Positions 1 through 8,234 are shown, counted from the stretch's first letter. The stretch: DNA of 33,957 bases from Lachnospiraceae bacterium (GCA_017626325.1 JAGAIZ010000015.1:1-33957); one strand, 5' to 3'. The notes: a model not told the origin generated them from the letters alone. Made by a program: numbers and translations.

Positions 1-280
1 ATTTCCCGGCCTTTTTCCTGCTGCCGTCTTTCCATGTTGCTTTAACCGTTACCTTATAATCCACCTGATAACGGATACCGGACTGGATACTCTTTATATA
101 GTCGTCCGCTTTTCCCTCAAAGCTCTCCAGTGTCTTGCCGCCGCGTCTGTCTACATTGTTCCGCACCTGCTGTTTATCCGGCACGTAAGAGAGCATACGC
201 CTGTCGGGCTTTTGCTGTAAGAGAATATCTTCTATTGGAGCACTGTTCTTTTTCTTCGCGTCTTTCTTCCTAATCGACAT
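1..280 (-). CDS. Small basic protein of unknown function (C-terminus cut by window edge)
   Basis: An open frame of 93 codons starts at ATG 280 and runs off the left edge without a stop. A GAGGG ribosome binding site lies a few bases before the ATG. The start of the protein reads MSIRKKDAKKKNSAPIEDIL. The N-terminus is strongly basic, and the middle is rich in K, R, D and Q (KPDRRMLSYVPDKQQVRNNVDRRGG as seen around residues 25-47). I see no signal peptide, membrane segment or motif I can name. It lies 85 bp downstream of the NodB-like gene on the same strand and could be co-transcribed with it. I do not recognise the family. The frame and start look real, but the function is unknown and the C-terminus is not visible. 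Confidence 0.55.
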   Translation of the reverse strand, partial: MSIRKKDAKKKNSAPIEDILLQQKPDRRMLSYVPDKQQVRNNVDRRGGKTLESFEGKADDYIKSIQSGIRYQVDYKVTVKATWKDGSRKKAGK

Positions 281-365
281 AGTTTCCCTCTTTTACCATT
301 AACATAACAGGCCGTCACAATACCGCGCATGATGCTGCCAGGCCGCCTCAATTCCGCATAGGGTG

Positions 366-2810
366 CTAATGCAGATAGTCGCTCAGCTTCGCAAAATTAA
401 ATTTATTCGGATCCCCGTCCGGAAGGCTTTCCACATAGTTCAGATACCGGTCAAGCCCCTGTGCGGTGTAGACGGAATTCGTATTGATATGCATAACGAC
501 AATACTGCCGTCCTGTATCTTCATACGCTCGCCGCTGTCCAGCATAACGCCGTTTAGCAGCGTATCATACACCGCTTCCACGCTGTCAGCAGCATAATCT
601 CCTGTGCTGATATCAGCGTTGATAATATAGCCGTAACCGCAGTCAAACACGGTGTTGACTCCCACCTTGTTGACTGCCAGCGTAGGCGGCCTGAAATAAT
701 CTGTCAGCATACCGGTATCCCCTGTCACATTCGCCAGAATCCGGTTCGACTGCACCAGATCCTTCTGCAGAACCGGCGCCAGATCCGATGTGACATTAAT
801 TGTCATATGCGTATTGGTATGGGAAGCGATATCATGCCCTTCCTCCGCAATGGCACGCAGAAGGTTCTCGCTGCTGCCGTCCATAACATACTCTGTCTTG
901 ATAAAGAAAGAGGCCTTGATCTTATGTTTTCTGAGGACATACAGTATCTTACCGATGGTCTGTTCGTTCCCCCAGTCGTCAAAGGTCAGAAATACCGTAT
1001 TCGTACCGCCGGTATTGATCCGCCCCGTCTGGTCCAGCAATCCCAGTTCTCCTTCCGAAAAACCGCTCAGATCCTGATACGGATTCCCGATATATCCGCC
1101 GCTCAGCATCTGGTCAAACGACGACTGCATCCTGCCGCTTGTCTGAATCGCATGATAGGTTGCGTTGGTTGCCGCCGGATAGCGCCATGTATGGTCAAGA
1201 AGCTCTGATACCGTACAAATCTCCAGAATATGTTCCTCTCTGGTGCCGTAATCAGTAGGCAGAACCTTCGCCTGATAGACAGCGCGCACCAGATCGGCCA
1301 CAGAATCCGCATCATCGTACACATTCATATTAAAGTAGGTAATGTCGCCGCGGCACAATACCAGGCGGGAATCGGAATAATACTTCCGCACAATCTCTTC
1401 TCCCGTATAATGCTTATCCGCATATTCCGTCCTGGCGGGGGCGGAATTATACAGAATAAGCTGCTTATCCAGCGCGGCCGCCGCCATCTGCACTTCATCC
1501 GTAACGACACCGTAAGGCGGCATGAACAGATCCGTCCTGACGCCGATGCTCTCCAGCACAAGATCACACTTATAAATGTCCTCGCAGATCTCCCCGAAAG
1601 ACATCTCTTTCATAGATTTGCCGAGATAACCGCCGTTTCCGATTTCGCAGCCCGCATCCAGAATCTGCTGTATCTGTTCCGGATATCTGTCAATCTCTTC
1701 TCCTGTTACAAAGAAGGTGGCTTCCGCTCCGATCTCCTGCAGTACCGCCAGCAGATTCGTTACTTCTTCCGCGTCGCCAAGTCCGCGGAAGGTAAAGGCC
1801 GTCTCCCTGTCCGTCGTATGCACTGCCGTAACTGCCTCTGCCTTCTGTTCCGCATACTGCTCTTCCAGCTCTTCAAACCGCAGCACAAGATCTCCCATAT
1901 CCCGGCTCGGGAAGGTGCTGACGGGAACCGTTTCATATTCCGCTTCCTCCAAAGCATCCAGAAGCCATTCCACTGCCTGTAAGAGCCTCTCGTCTTCCGA
2001 AAGCTCCTCCTCTTCCGGTTCATGCAGCTCCAGCCCCGGCTGCTTATCCTCGGCCGGTTCCTCGTCCTTCTCCGTCTCTTCGTATTCCAGTTCATCCAGA
2101 TAGCCGCTCAGCTTTACCATTATGATGCTGCCTTTTCCGATGCTTTTTACATAATTCTTCGCCATATCCGCATTCAAAAAGCTGGCATAATTCAAATAGT
2201 GGGTGGGATACAGCACGCTTGCATATCCGCAGGCGTCTGCCGCTTCCATAATTTCTTCCGTATAATCGGTTGCGTTGCATTTGAGTATCGCAGGGGTGAC
2301 GCCGATCTTATCCTCATAGACAGCCTGTGCACGGCAGAAATCCTCCAGCAGTTCTTCCTGTGAAAACGCCTCCATGTGGGACGTGCCATACAGCGTATAA
2401 CTCTCCATGTCATGCCCGGCTTCCAGAATCGTATCTATCGCCTCTTCGTCTTCACTGGCGTCCACCGCTGAGATAAAAAATGTCGCCTGCATATCATGCG
2501 CATCCAGAGATTCCACGATCTGTTGTATGACCAGCCCGTCTGCCGTTCCTTCAAAGCAAAGAGCGATCTCCTTGTCCACGGTATTAATATCTGTAATAAC
2601 CTGTGCTTTCCGGGGGGCTTCCGCAAGCTTCTTCCTAGCCGCTTCTATTGCTTCTGCCGCAGAGTAATCCGCATCTTCCGGCAGTCCCATATCTTCCGCC
2701 GTATTTTTCTTATCCTTTTGCAGCCAGATACAGCCTGCACTGACAGCTAACGTAAACAGCAGCAGGATCAGCAGGATGAGCACCCATTTTTTATTTTTCT
2801 TTCCGGTCAT
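366..2810 (-). CDS. Membrane-anchored triple NodB-domain (polysaccharide deacetylase-like) protein
   Basis: The 814-residue protein has a basic start and one N-terminal membrane segment (about residues 8-29, ending ..SAGC), so it is probably anchored facing outward. Three NodB-like (carbohydrate esterase 4) units follow. Unit 3 (about 604-814) keeps the family motifs: TFDD at 609-612, SHTNTH at 663-668, FRPP at 706-709 and a late MHIN at 773-776, consistent with metal-dependent deacetylation of peptidoglycan or another glycan. Unit 1 (about 78-240) has CFEG at 85-88 in place of TFDD and lacks the His pair. Unit 2 (about 330-495) has TFRG at 340-343 and GYLGKSM at 394-400 in place of the metal site, but keeps MPPYG at 430-434. 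A very acidic linker (about 240-290) separates units 1 and 2. An AAGGGA ribosome binding site precedes the ATG. It lies 25 bp after trmO, so the two may share a transcript. Substrate is not deducible; units 1 and 2 may bind rather than cut glycan. Confidence 0.85.
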   Translation of the reverse strand: MTGKKNKKWVLILLILLLFTLAVSAGCIWLQKDKKNTAEDMGLPEDADYSAAEAIEAARKKLAEAPRKAQVITDINTVDKEIALCFEGTADGLVIQQIVESLDAHDMQATFFISAVDASEDEEAIDTILEAGHDMESYTLYGTSHMEAFSQEELLEDFCRAQAVYEDKIGVTPAILKCNATDYTEEIMEAADACGYASVLYPTHYLNYASFLNADMAKNYVKSIGKGSIIMVKLSGYLDELEYEETEKDEEPAEDKQPGLELHEPEEEELSEDERLLQAVEWLLDALEEAEYETVPVSTFPSRDMGDLVLRFEELEEQYAEQKAEAVTAVHTTDRETAFTFRGLGDAEEVTNLLAVLQEIGAEATFFVTGEEIDRYPEQIQQILDAGCEIGNGGYLGKSMKEMSFGEICEDIYKCDLVLESIGVRTDLFMPPYGVVTDEVQMAAAALDKQLILYNSAPARTEYADKHYTGEEIVRKYYSDSRLVLCRGDITYFNMNVYDDADSVADLVRAVYQAKVLPTDYGTREEHILEICTVSELLDHTWRYPAATNATYHAIQTSGRMQSSFDQMLSGGYIGNPYQDLSGFSEGELGLLDQTGRINTGGTNTVFLTFDDWGNEQTIGKILYVLRKHKIKASFFIKTEYVMDGSSENLLRAIAEEGHDIASHTNTHMTINVTSDLAPVLQKDLVQSNRILANVTGDTGMLTDYFRPPTLAVNKVGVNTVFDCGYGYIINADISTGDYAADSVEAVYDTLLNGVMLDSGERMKIQDGSIVVMHINTNSVYTAQGLDRYLNYVESLPDGDPNKFNFAKLSDYLH

Positions 2811-2835
2811 ACAACTTGTCCCTTTCTTTTGCCTG

Positions 2836-3546
2836 TCATTTAATTCTCTCCCAGCCGGAGGCCTGTCTGTCTGTAATTTCCTTTACAATCAGCGCATCCC
2901 CCTCCGCCGCAAAACGGATATCATACCCCGCGAAACTCATACCATAAACATAGTCCGTTTTTTTATTATATGCTGCCCTGGGATCCTGTGACAGCACCTC
3001 ACATACAGTCTGCCGTAAATGCTCCGGGAGCTGCCGCTGCAGTTCCTCCGGGAAAACCACTCTGATGCAGTCCGCCTTATGGGCTTCCCCAAAGCTGCCC
3101 CTTGCCTCCGGGTGCGAATCCGTGTAGGGAAGGTACGGCTTAATATCATAAATCGGCGTACCGTCAAGCAGATCCGCTCCGGCTACAATCAGCACCGGTT
3201 CCCCGTTTCCTTCATACCGGATCTCCTCCAGCCGCACACTGGATAAACCTATTGCATTAGGACGAAACGGAGAACGGGTCGCAAAAATCCCTTTTCGCTC
3301 TTTACCCCCTAACCTGGGCGGCGCCGCCGTCAGACTCCTGCCATCCTTCTTGATCTGCGAGAACCCCCACAGCAGCCATAAATGGGAATATTCTTCAATG
3401 CCGCGGACGGCATCGGGATTACGGAATTCCCCCTCAAAGTGAATTTCCCCTCTCAGGGAGCCGACCAGTCCGCTCTGTCTGGGTATTCCGAATTTCTCCG
3501 TAAATTCCGTATGAATCCTTGCCACTATCACTAAACTACCATTCAT
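2836..3546 (-). CDS. trmO: tRNA (N6-threonylcarbamoyladenosine37-N6)-methyltransferase TrmO (TsaA/YaeB family)
   Basis: Members of this family use SAM to methylate t6A at position 37 of threonine tRNAs. The protein (236 residues from the chosen start) shows the family pattern: an RG-containing segment near the start, GIEEYSHLWLLW, then RKGIFATRSPFRPNAIGLS and DGTPIYDIKPYLPY. The C-terminal part, with DYVYGMSFAGYDIRF, matches the second small domain of TrmO. I chose the ATG at 3546 because GGAGAGG sits just before it. The frame opens further upstream with a GTG at 3570 that has no comparable site. A tRNA-Thr gene, a plausible substrate, lies directly upstream on the same strand but is separated by a terminator. 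The NodB-like gene follows after 25 bp. Confidence 0.88.
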   Translation of the reverse strand: MNGSLVIVARIHTEFTEKFGIPRQSGLVGSLRGEIHFEGEFRNPDAVRGIEEYSHLWLLWGFSQIKKDGRSLTAAPPRLGGKERKGIFATRSPFRPNAIGLSSVRLEEIRYEGNGEPVLIVAGADLLDGTPIYDIKPYLPYTDSHPEARGSFGEAHKADCIRVVFPEELQRQLPEHLRQTVCEVLSQDPRAAYNKKTDYVYGMSFAGYDIRFAAEGDALIVKEITDRQASGWERIK

Positions 3547-3654
3547 TGTTTCCTCTCCGAACGATGACACCCCAAGCAGACACGGTAATTTACCGCAACA
3601 CGGTCATCATATCATTCCAAGCGCTACTAAAGTGCAACTCTTGGCCTATAATGC

Positions 3655-3688
3655 AAAAAAGACTTTTCAAAAAGATTCTTGAAAAGTC
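3655..3688 (-). terminator. Rho-independent terminator of tRNA-Thr
   Basis: On the minus strand a 10-bp stem (GACTTTTCAA pairing with TTGAAAAGTC, 8-base loop) is followed by six T. It begins about 20 bases after the tRNA-Thr 3' end. Confidence 0.9.
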
Positions 3689-3708
3689 CTTGCCGTTTAC
3701 ACTCTGAA

Positions 3709-3781
3709 AGCTGATAACGGGAATCGAACCCGTGACCTCCGCCTTACCAAGGCGACGCTCTACCGACTGAGCCATATCAGC
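3709..3781 (-). tRNA. tRNA-Thr (anticodon GGT)
   Basis: The 73-base cloverleaf has a 7-bp acceptor stem (GCTGATA/TATCAGC), a D arm with GCTCAGTCGGTAGAGC, an anticodon loop TTGGTAA with anticodon GGT, and a T arm with GGGTTCGATTCCC. The discriminator base reads T and CCA is not encoded. It is a single-gene unit with its own promoter and terminator. Confidence 0.95.
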
Positions 3782-3816
3782 CAACTGGGTAAAAATACAT
3801 TTTAACCACGAATTGT

Positions 3817-3846
3817 AGTATATCACAGCCGTTTTATCTTTGTCAA
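3817..3846 (-). promoter_or_regulatory. Sigma-A promoter of tRNA-Thr
   Basis: The minus strand carries TTGACA (3841-3846), an 18-base spacer and TATACT (3817-3822), about 35 bases before the tRNA 5' end. Confidence 0.8.
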
Positions 3847-3891
3847 TACCCATCAGAGCACATTTCACCCGCGCCATTTTACCTCGTTATT

Positions 3892-4551
3892 TCACAGTGC
3901 CGTTCCATAAGGCTTTGCATCCAGCCGTTCTTTGCAGCCCAGCTTCTTTGCTATCCGGTTCATAAACAGCTTCTGAACCGGTCCGAACCGACGGAAATTT
4001 CTGATCTGCTTATCCGACATATATTCCGGCGCCGCAAAAGAGCTGACTTTTTCTTTGTCGAAATAACCGTTCTCTGCAAAATAACGTCCCATCTCCGCAA
4101 ACGGCGCAACCATTTTGGCGCCCGTCTTCTCACCCATCAGACTGACGCCGAACATATCGCCCTTGATAAGCGTTCCGGCATATTCGCAGCCAAGCTGTGC
4201 CGGGAGAGTCTCCAAATATTCCTCACAGCACCGGCTCTGGGATGCTTCCGGGAATCCGCCCTGCAACAGAAAGGCGATATGGGTACCGGGGATCGTCTTA
4301 GGCTGTAGCTGCTCTAAAAACTCCAGCATAATGCCGGGAATATTCTCCACATACAACGGCAGCGCAAAAAGAATCTGTTCATTTTTTTCAAAAGCAGTCT
4401 TTGCGTCCTGCCACTGCCTGCGGTCTGAAAGATACCAGACCTCTGCGGAATTGCCCTTCTCCTCATATCCCTGCCGAAAAGCGGCAATGATCCTGGCGGT
4501 ATTGCTCCTTGGCTGCGGTCTGGCCGCCCCGCTGATTATTACAAGATGCAT
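3892..4551 (-). CDS. Flavodoxin-fold NAD(P)H-dependent reductase-like protein
   Basis: The protein has 219 residues from the chosen start. It opens with MHLVIISGAARPQPRSNT, the first strand and phosphate-binding loop of NADPH-dependent FMN reductase-like flavodoxin folds. It continues with FALPLYVENIPGIMLEFLEQL and AFLLQGGFPEA, matching the flavin-contacting segments. The C-terminal part (about 150-219) is basic. The frame is open upstream, but the ATG at 4551 has GGAGGT about 6 bases ahead, so I start there. It overlaps the end of the preceding reductase gene by 13 bp, which suggests translational coupling and perhaps a joint product. The physiological substrate is unknown; quinone or other small-molecule reduction is possible for the fold. 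Confidence 0.75.
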   Translation of the reverse strand: MHLVIISGAARPQPRSNTARIIAAFRQGYEEKGNSAEVWYLSDRRQWQDAKTAFEKNEQILFALPLYVENIPGIMLEFLEQLQPKTIPGTHIAFLLQGGFPEASQSRCCEEYLETLPAQLGCEYAGTLIKGDMFGVSLMGEKTGAKMVAPFAEMGRYFAENGYFDKEKVSSFAAPEYMSDKQIRNFRRFGPVQKLFMNRIAKKLGCKERLDAKPYGTAL

Positions 4552-5051
4552 GACAACACCTCCTCTGCCTGTGTGATCGGATATGCGCCCAGATTCACAC
4601 CATCGAAATTCAGCATGACTCTGTCCATCCACTGATTTAAATAATTCCGGTCTGCCTCGCCCGCATACAACAGCCCCAACTGAAGTCTTCGGTCATAGCG
4701 CATCACATGACGGCACTGGTCATCCGGAATATGAATATACATAGTCGCAAGCGGAAGCATACGGTCAATCAGGTTTTTCATCCGATGATTCACAAACTGC
4801 AGCGCTGTGCCGGCCAGAAAAACGGTGGCATCATATGTAAGGTATCCTTTCAGAATCTCCTCGTAATCATCCTTCACTGAGCAGATTCCCGGCGTTCTCA
4901 GCCAACAGGCGTTGCAGCCGATGCAGGGACTGATTTTCTTATCATAGGCTGACACTATCCTGCATTCCAATGCCTTGCCTTGCAAAGTCCTGATTGCCTT
5001 CTGCGCCCGTGGGTCGCTCTCCGGTAATGTATTTACAATTTGCAGTCTCAT
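4539..5051 (-). CDS. NADPH-dependent FMN reductase / iron-sulfur flavoprotein-like protein
   Basis: The 170-residue protein carries the cysteine cluster CIGCNACWLRTPGIC (about residues 43-57) that is usual in Clostridia members of the FMN-reductase/flavodoxin-like family. AGTALQFVNHRMKNLIDRM follows, matching the flavin-binding helix region. The cysteines may bind an iron-sulfur cluster, as in iron-sulfur flavoproteins, but this is inference. The start at ATG 5051 is supported by GGAAGGAG upstream; the frame extends 28 codons further without a comparable site. Its 3' end overlaps the next reductase gene by 13 bp. sigH ends 86 bp upstream on the same strand. Confidence 0.75.
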   Translation of the reverse strand: MRLQIVNTLPESDPRAQKAIRTLQGKALECRIVSAYDKKISPCIGCNACWLRTPGICSVKDDYEEILKGYLTYDATVFLAGTALQFVNHRMKNLIDRMLPLATMYIHIPDDQCRHVMRYDRRLQLGLLYAGEADRNYLNQWMDRVMLNFDGVNLGAYPITQAEEVLSCIL

Positions 5052-5137
5052 CTGTACTCCTTCCAGTCTGTGATTTACTTTGAAACAAAGTGTGCGCCAG
5101 TAACGAAAATACTGCCGCAGATACAGAGTTATCACTG

Positions 5138-5764
5138 TTACACAACAGGCTTCCTGATCGCCTTCTTCAATTTTGTTTTAATCCTCTGCAGCGCATTGTC
5201 TGTCGATTTATCGTCTTTTCCCAATACCTTGGCAATCTGCTGGTATCCCATGCCGGTCAGGTACAGGTCGAGCACCTGTTTTTCAAAAATACTGAGTTCT
5301 TTCTCTATGGTCTTCTCAAGCTGTGTCACATTTTCCCGGTCTATAACCAGTTCCTCCGGACTCTGTCCGGACTGTGCCGCCAGCACGTTCACAAGCGCTT
5401 CTTCTTCTCCGTCACGGTTCGTGCTCACATTGCCATAGAGCGATATATAGGTATTGAGAGGGATATGCTTCTGCCTTCTGGATGCCTGTACCGCCGTATA
5501 CATCTGTCTGGATACGCATAAATCGGCAAAAGTAGAAAAACTGGCATCCCGCCCGCTGTCATAATCCCTGACTGCTTTAAAAAGACCGATCATGCCCTCC
5601 TGAATCAGATCATCGCTGTCCGCTCCCAAAATATACATGGATTTGGCTTTGCTCCTGACCAGATTCTTATATTTATTCATAAGATATTCTATAATGGCGT
5701 CTTCTCCGTCCCGCAGGCGGATCATCAATTCCTCGTCACTGTACTGTCTGTAATCTTCTCTCAT
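5138..5764 (-). CDS. sigH: RNA polymerase sporulation sigma factor SigH
   Basis: The 208-residue sigma-70 family protein has region 2 (about 13-95), with YLMNKYKNLVRSKAKSMYI, DDLIQEGMIGLFKAVRDYD and FSTFADLCVSRQMYTAVQ. Region 4 (about 150-205) has LSIFEKQVLDLYLTGMGYQQIAKVLG, with a helix-turn-helix, and DNALQRIKTKLKKA. The text matches SigH (Spo0H) closely and lacks the extra domains of the housekeeping factor. SigH drives the transition to stationary phase and entry into sporulation in Firmicutes. The location downstream of cysE-cysS-mrnC-rlmB is the usual one. A GAGGG site precedes the ATG. Only 25 bp separate it from the SGNH hydrolase gene upstream, so it may be part of the long transcript. 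Confidence 0.93.
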   Translation of the reverse strand: MREDYRQYSDEELMIRLRDGEDAIIEYLMNKYKNLVRSKAKSMYILGADSDDLIQEGMIGLFKAVRDYDSGRDASFSTFADLCVSRQMYTAVQASRRQKHIPLNTYISLYGNVSTNRDGEEEALVNVLAAQSGQSPEELVIDRENVTQLEKTIEKELSIFEKQVLDLYLTGMGYQQIAKVLGKDDKSTDNALQRIKTKLKKAIRKPVV

Positions 5765-5789
5765 GCCAGCCCTCTAAACACCGCAGCTT

Positions 5790-7388
5790 CTAATTGATAT
5801 CTTTCATTGAATTACCGGATATCTGTTCCTGCTCTTCCCGGTTGTCTGCCGAATTGCCGGATATCCGTTCCTGCTCTTCCCGGTCGTCTGCCGAATTACC
5901 CGATACCGCTTCCTTGCCGCTGCCGGACGCTTCCTCTTCATAATACCGCACAAGCTCTGCCGCAAAATGCTCCGCCAGAATCCGGTAGCCCTCATGATTA
6001 CCGTGCACGCCGTCCGGCATATAATCCGCTACAATATTGGCGTCATGGGAATCCAGTATATTAGAATTATACAGATCAATAACCTCGTAGTCATATTCCT
6101 GCGCCAGAGTCAGTATCACATCCGCAAAGTTTTTCTGCGGCAGCAGATAGTCACGCTCGCTCATCAGATAATCGTGCAGAATATTGGGAAGCGGTGTGGC
6201 AAAGAAGATATCTGCGTCGGGATACTTCTCCTTCAGTCCCCTCATCAGTTCGTCCAAATCTCCGCAGAAGGTACGGTAAGCACGCTCATTCAGACTTCCG
6301 AACTCCTTGTCCGCCGCACAGAACCCGTCATTAGTGCCTCCCATGACGATAATGATATCCGCATCCTCCGGAATATCCTGATAGCGATCCACGAAAGCAT
6401 CCGCCCAGTAACGCCCGATGGAAGAACCGCCGATTCCAAGATTACAGACTTCCTCTGCTCCCAACAGTTCCTTCAACTGAGCGGGATAGGAATACTGCTG
6501 ATAGTTCTCTTCCGAGTCCAGATTGGAGGCTGCCGTTATACTGTCCCCCAGACAGACTATCTTCCTGCCGGAAAAGTCAATCCGGCTCTCCGCAATCTTA
6601 ATCAAATCTTCCTGATTGACTTCCAGCGTTTCCTCCAACGAGGTATGAAGCTGCCTGCGCTCCTTCAATGTCATCTCCGGCTGTACGTAGCCGTCATTTT
6701 GCTGCCAGCCGCCTGACAGACTGCCGGACACAGAACTGTTATCCGATATGCTGCTGTTGCCGGATACTAAGAATCCATCCCGCAGAAGGTCATTACCGGA
6801 CACTGCATTACCTGAGACACTGGCATTGCCGGAGACCATATTGCCCAAGATGCCGACATTGCCTGTCACCGTGCCGTTATCCGGTGTACCGCTGCCTGAC
6901 GCCACGTACCCGTCCCGCAGAAGGTCATTGCCGGACACGGCGTTACCTGAGACACTGGCATTGCCGGATACACCGATGCTGCCGGATACGGCATGATCCA
7001 GGACGCCCGCATTGCCGGATACGGCATGATCCCAAATACCGGCATCACCGGATACCGTACCATCCCCCAAACCGCCATGGTCAGAAACCACCTCATCAGA
7101 TACCGCGCTATCCTCCACAGCCTGTATGCTCGTGATGAACTGCTCCAGTTTCTGCCTGTCTTTCGTCAATTCCTGAAGCTCCGCTTCCATCTCCAGGACG
7201 CGGTTCTGGGCTTCTGTGTTTCTGGCAAGAACTTCGGCGAATTCCCGCTCTTCCTGTTCTCTGGCAAGTTCTCTGTTGGTTTCATAGATATCATACGCTT
7301 TCAGCCCCACTACCGCAGCAAGCAAAGCAGTCAGTATAAAGACGCTGATCAACAATATTTCATTTAATTTGCCCAATTTTCTTCTCAA
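5790..7388 (-). CDS. Membrane-anchored SGNH/GDSL-family hydrolase with VSGN repeats
   Basis: The 532-residue protein has an N-terminal membrane segment (about 9-30), a charged coiled-coil stretch (about 34-84), a low-complexity Ser-Gly-Asn region (about 97-225) and an SGNH hydrolase domain (about 260-485). Catalytic blocks are visible: GDSIT at 281-285 (nucleophile S283), GIGG around 318-321, GGTND at 350-354 (N353) and DGVH at 459-462 (D459, H462). A second small SGN repeat ends the protein. It is probably an esterase or lipase acting outside the membrane on cell-wall or glycan acyl groups; the substrate is not deducible. The frame opens with TTG at 7388 and has only a weak upstream site, so the start is uncertain. 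It occupies the slot between rlmB and sigH where Bacillus carries yacP. Confidence 0.82.
   Translation of the reverse strand: MRRKLGKLNEILLISVFILTALLAAVVGLKAYDIYETNRELAREQEEREFAEVLARNTEAQNRVLEMEAELQELTKDRQKLEQFITSIQAVEDSAVSDEVVSDHGGLGDGTVSGDAGIWDHAVSGNAGVLDHAVSGSIGVSGNASVSGNAVSGNDLLRDGYVASGSGTPDNGTVTGNVGILGNMVSGNASVSGNAVSGNDLLRDGFLVSGNSSISDNSSVSGSLSGGWQQNDGYVQPEMTLKERRQLHTSLEETLEVNQEDLIKIAESRIDFSGRKIVCLGDSITAASNLDSEENYQQYSYPAQLKELLGAEEVCNLGIGGSSIGRYWADAFVDRYQDIPEDADIIIVMGGTNDGFCAADKEFGSLNERAYRTFCGDLDELMRGLKEKYPDADIFFATPLPNILHDYLMSERDYLLPQKNFADVILTLAQEYDYEVIDLYNSNILDSHDANIVADYMPDGVHGNHEGYRILAEHFAAELVRYYEEEASGSGKEAVSGNSADDREEQERISGNSADNREEQEQISGNSMKDIN
5808..5906 (-). repeat. C-terminal 14-residue repeat (SGNSADxREEQEx) in the SGNH hydrolase
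   Basis: Residues 495-527 contain SGNS three times with a 14-residue period; the two full units read ISGNSADDREEQER-like. On DNA this is a 42-bp period with few differences, indicating recent duplication. Confidence 0.8.
6720..7100 (-). repeat. In-frame VSGN repeat region of the SGNH hydrolase
   Basis: Residues 97-223 are built from VSGNA/VSGS/VSGND units. A 21-residue block (VSGNASVSGN..LLRDG) occurs twice, at residues 140-160 (DNA 6909-6971) and 185-205 (DNA 6774-6836), with only scattered third-base changes. The region probably acts as an extended linker between the membrane anchor and the enzyme domain. Confidence 0.85.
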
Positions 7389-7469
7389 CTTCTTCGATTA
7401 CCTTATAGTATCAATCCCTGAAAATACAGCCTGCGGCATTGCATATACCACTCATAAGCATCGCCGTTC

Positions 7470-8210
7470 TCACTGCAGTCTCTGTCTTACAATCTCGTAG
7501 GCAAGCACGCCTGCTGCCACGGAAGCATTCAAAGAATCAATGTCTCCATGCATCGGGATAGACGCCACGAAGTCGCATTTCTCCTTCACCAGACGTCCTA
7601 CGCCGTTTCCTTCATTGCCGATCACCAGACCGATCGGTCCTTTCAAATCTAACTGATACATCTGTGTGCCGTCCATATCGGCGCATACAAACCACAGCCC
7701 TTCCTTCTTCAATTCCTCTATGGTTTGTCCCAGATTGGTCACCTTCGCCACGGGCGTATAATTGAGCGCCCCCGCCGAAGCCTTCGCTACCGTTGCGGTC
7801 AGCCCCACGGCACGGTTTTTAGGAATGATCACGCCATGGGCGCCCGCCAGATTGGCCGTACGGATGATAGCGCCCAGATTGTGCGGATCCTCAATATTAT
7901 CAAGCAGGAAGATAAACGGCGCTTCTCCCTTGTCTCTGGCTTTCTGCAGGATATCTTCCACTTCCGCATATTCGTAAGCCGCCGCATAAGCGATCACGCC
8001 CTGATGCTTCCCTGTTTCGGACATCTGATCCAGCCGTTCCTTCGTCACATACTTAATCAGGCTTCCGTGTTTGACCGCCTCTCTCTTGATCGTCAGAACC
8101 GGTCCGTCCTGACAGCCGTCCAGGATAAAAAGCTTGTCTATCGTCCGACCTGCCCGGAATGCTTCGATCACGGCATTGCGCCCTTCTATGGTAAATTCTG
8201 TGTGTTCCAT
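7470..8210 (-). CDS. rlmB: 23S rRNA (guanosine-2'-O)-methyltransferase RlmB (TrmH/SpoU family)
   Basis: The 246-residue SPOUT methyltransferase uses SAM to methylate the 2'-O of a guanosine in the peptidyl-transferase region of 23S rRNA. It has an N-terminal substrate-binding domain (about 1-75, starting EFTIEGRNAVIEAFRAGRTI). The three SPOUT motifs follow: LLDNIEDPHNLGAIIRTA, GLVIGNEGNGVGR and IPMHGDIDSLNASVAAGV, which form the trefoil knot. The length is typical. The ATG follows an AAGGAATC site, and mrnC ends 24 bp upstream. The cysE-cysS-mrnC-rlmB order is the conserved Firmicutes arrangement. tRNA-specific TrmH is a less likely alternative given the N-terminal domain and context. Confidence 0.93.
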   Translation of the reverse strand: MEHTEFTIEGRNAVIEAFRAGRTIDKLFILDGCQDGPVLTIKREAVKHGSLIKYVTKERLDQMSETGKHQGVIAYAAAYEYAEVEDILQKARDKGEAPFIFLLDNIEDPHNLGAIIRTANLAGAHGVIIPKNRAVGLTATVAKASAGALNYTPVAKVTNLGQTIEELKKEGLWFVCADMDGTQMYQLDLKGPIGLVIGNEGNGVGRLVKEKCDFVASIPMHGDIDSLNASVAAGVLAYEIVRQRLQ

Positions 8211-8234
8211 GTAAGATTCCTTTCTTTGTATGAT

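Noticed and set aside
3590-3877. 95-codon minus-strand frame
   Set aside because: It runs across the tRNA-Thr gene, its promoter and its terminator.
6720-7100. Regularly spaced repeats that could suggest a CRISPR array
   Set aside because: The repeats are in frame, vary in spacing and encode VSGN units inside a protein with intact flanking domains; no cas genes are present.
6668-7135. Long plus-strand frames rich in Pro, Arg, Leu and Thr opposite the SGNH gene
   Set aside because: They are antisense shadows of the VSGN repeat; composition follows from the repeat, and there is no ribosome binding site or recognisable domain.
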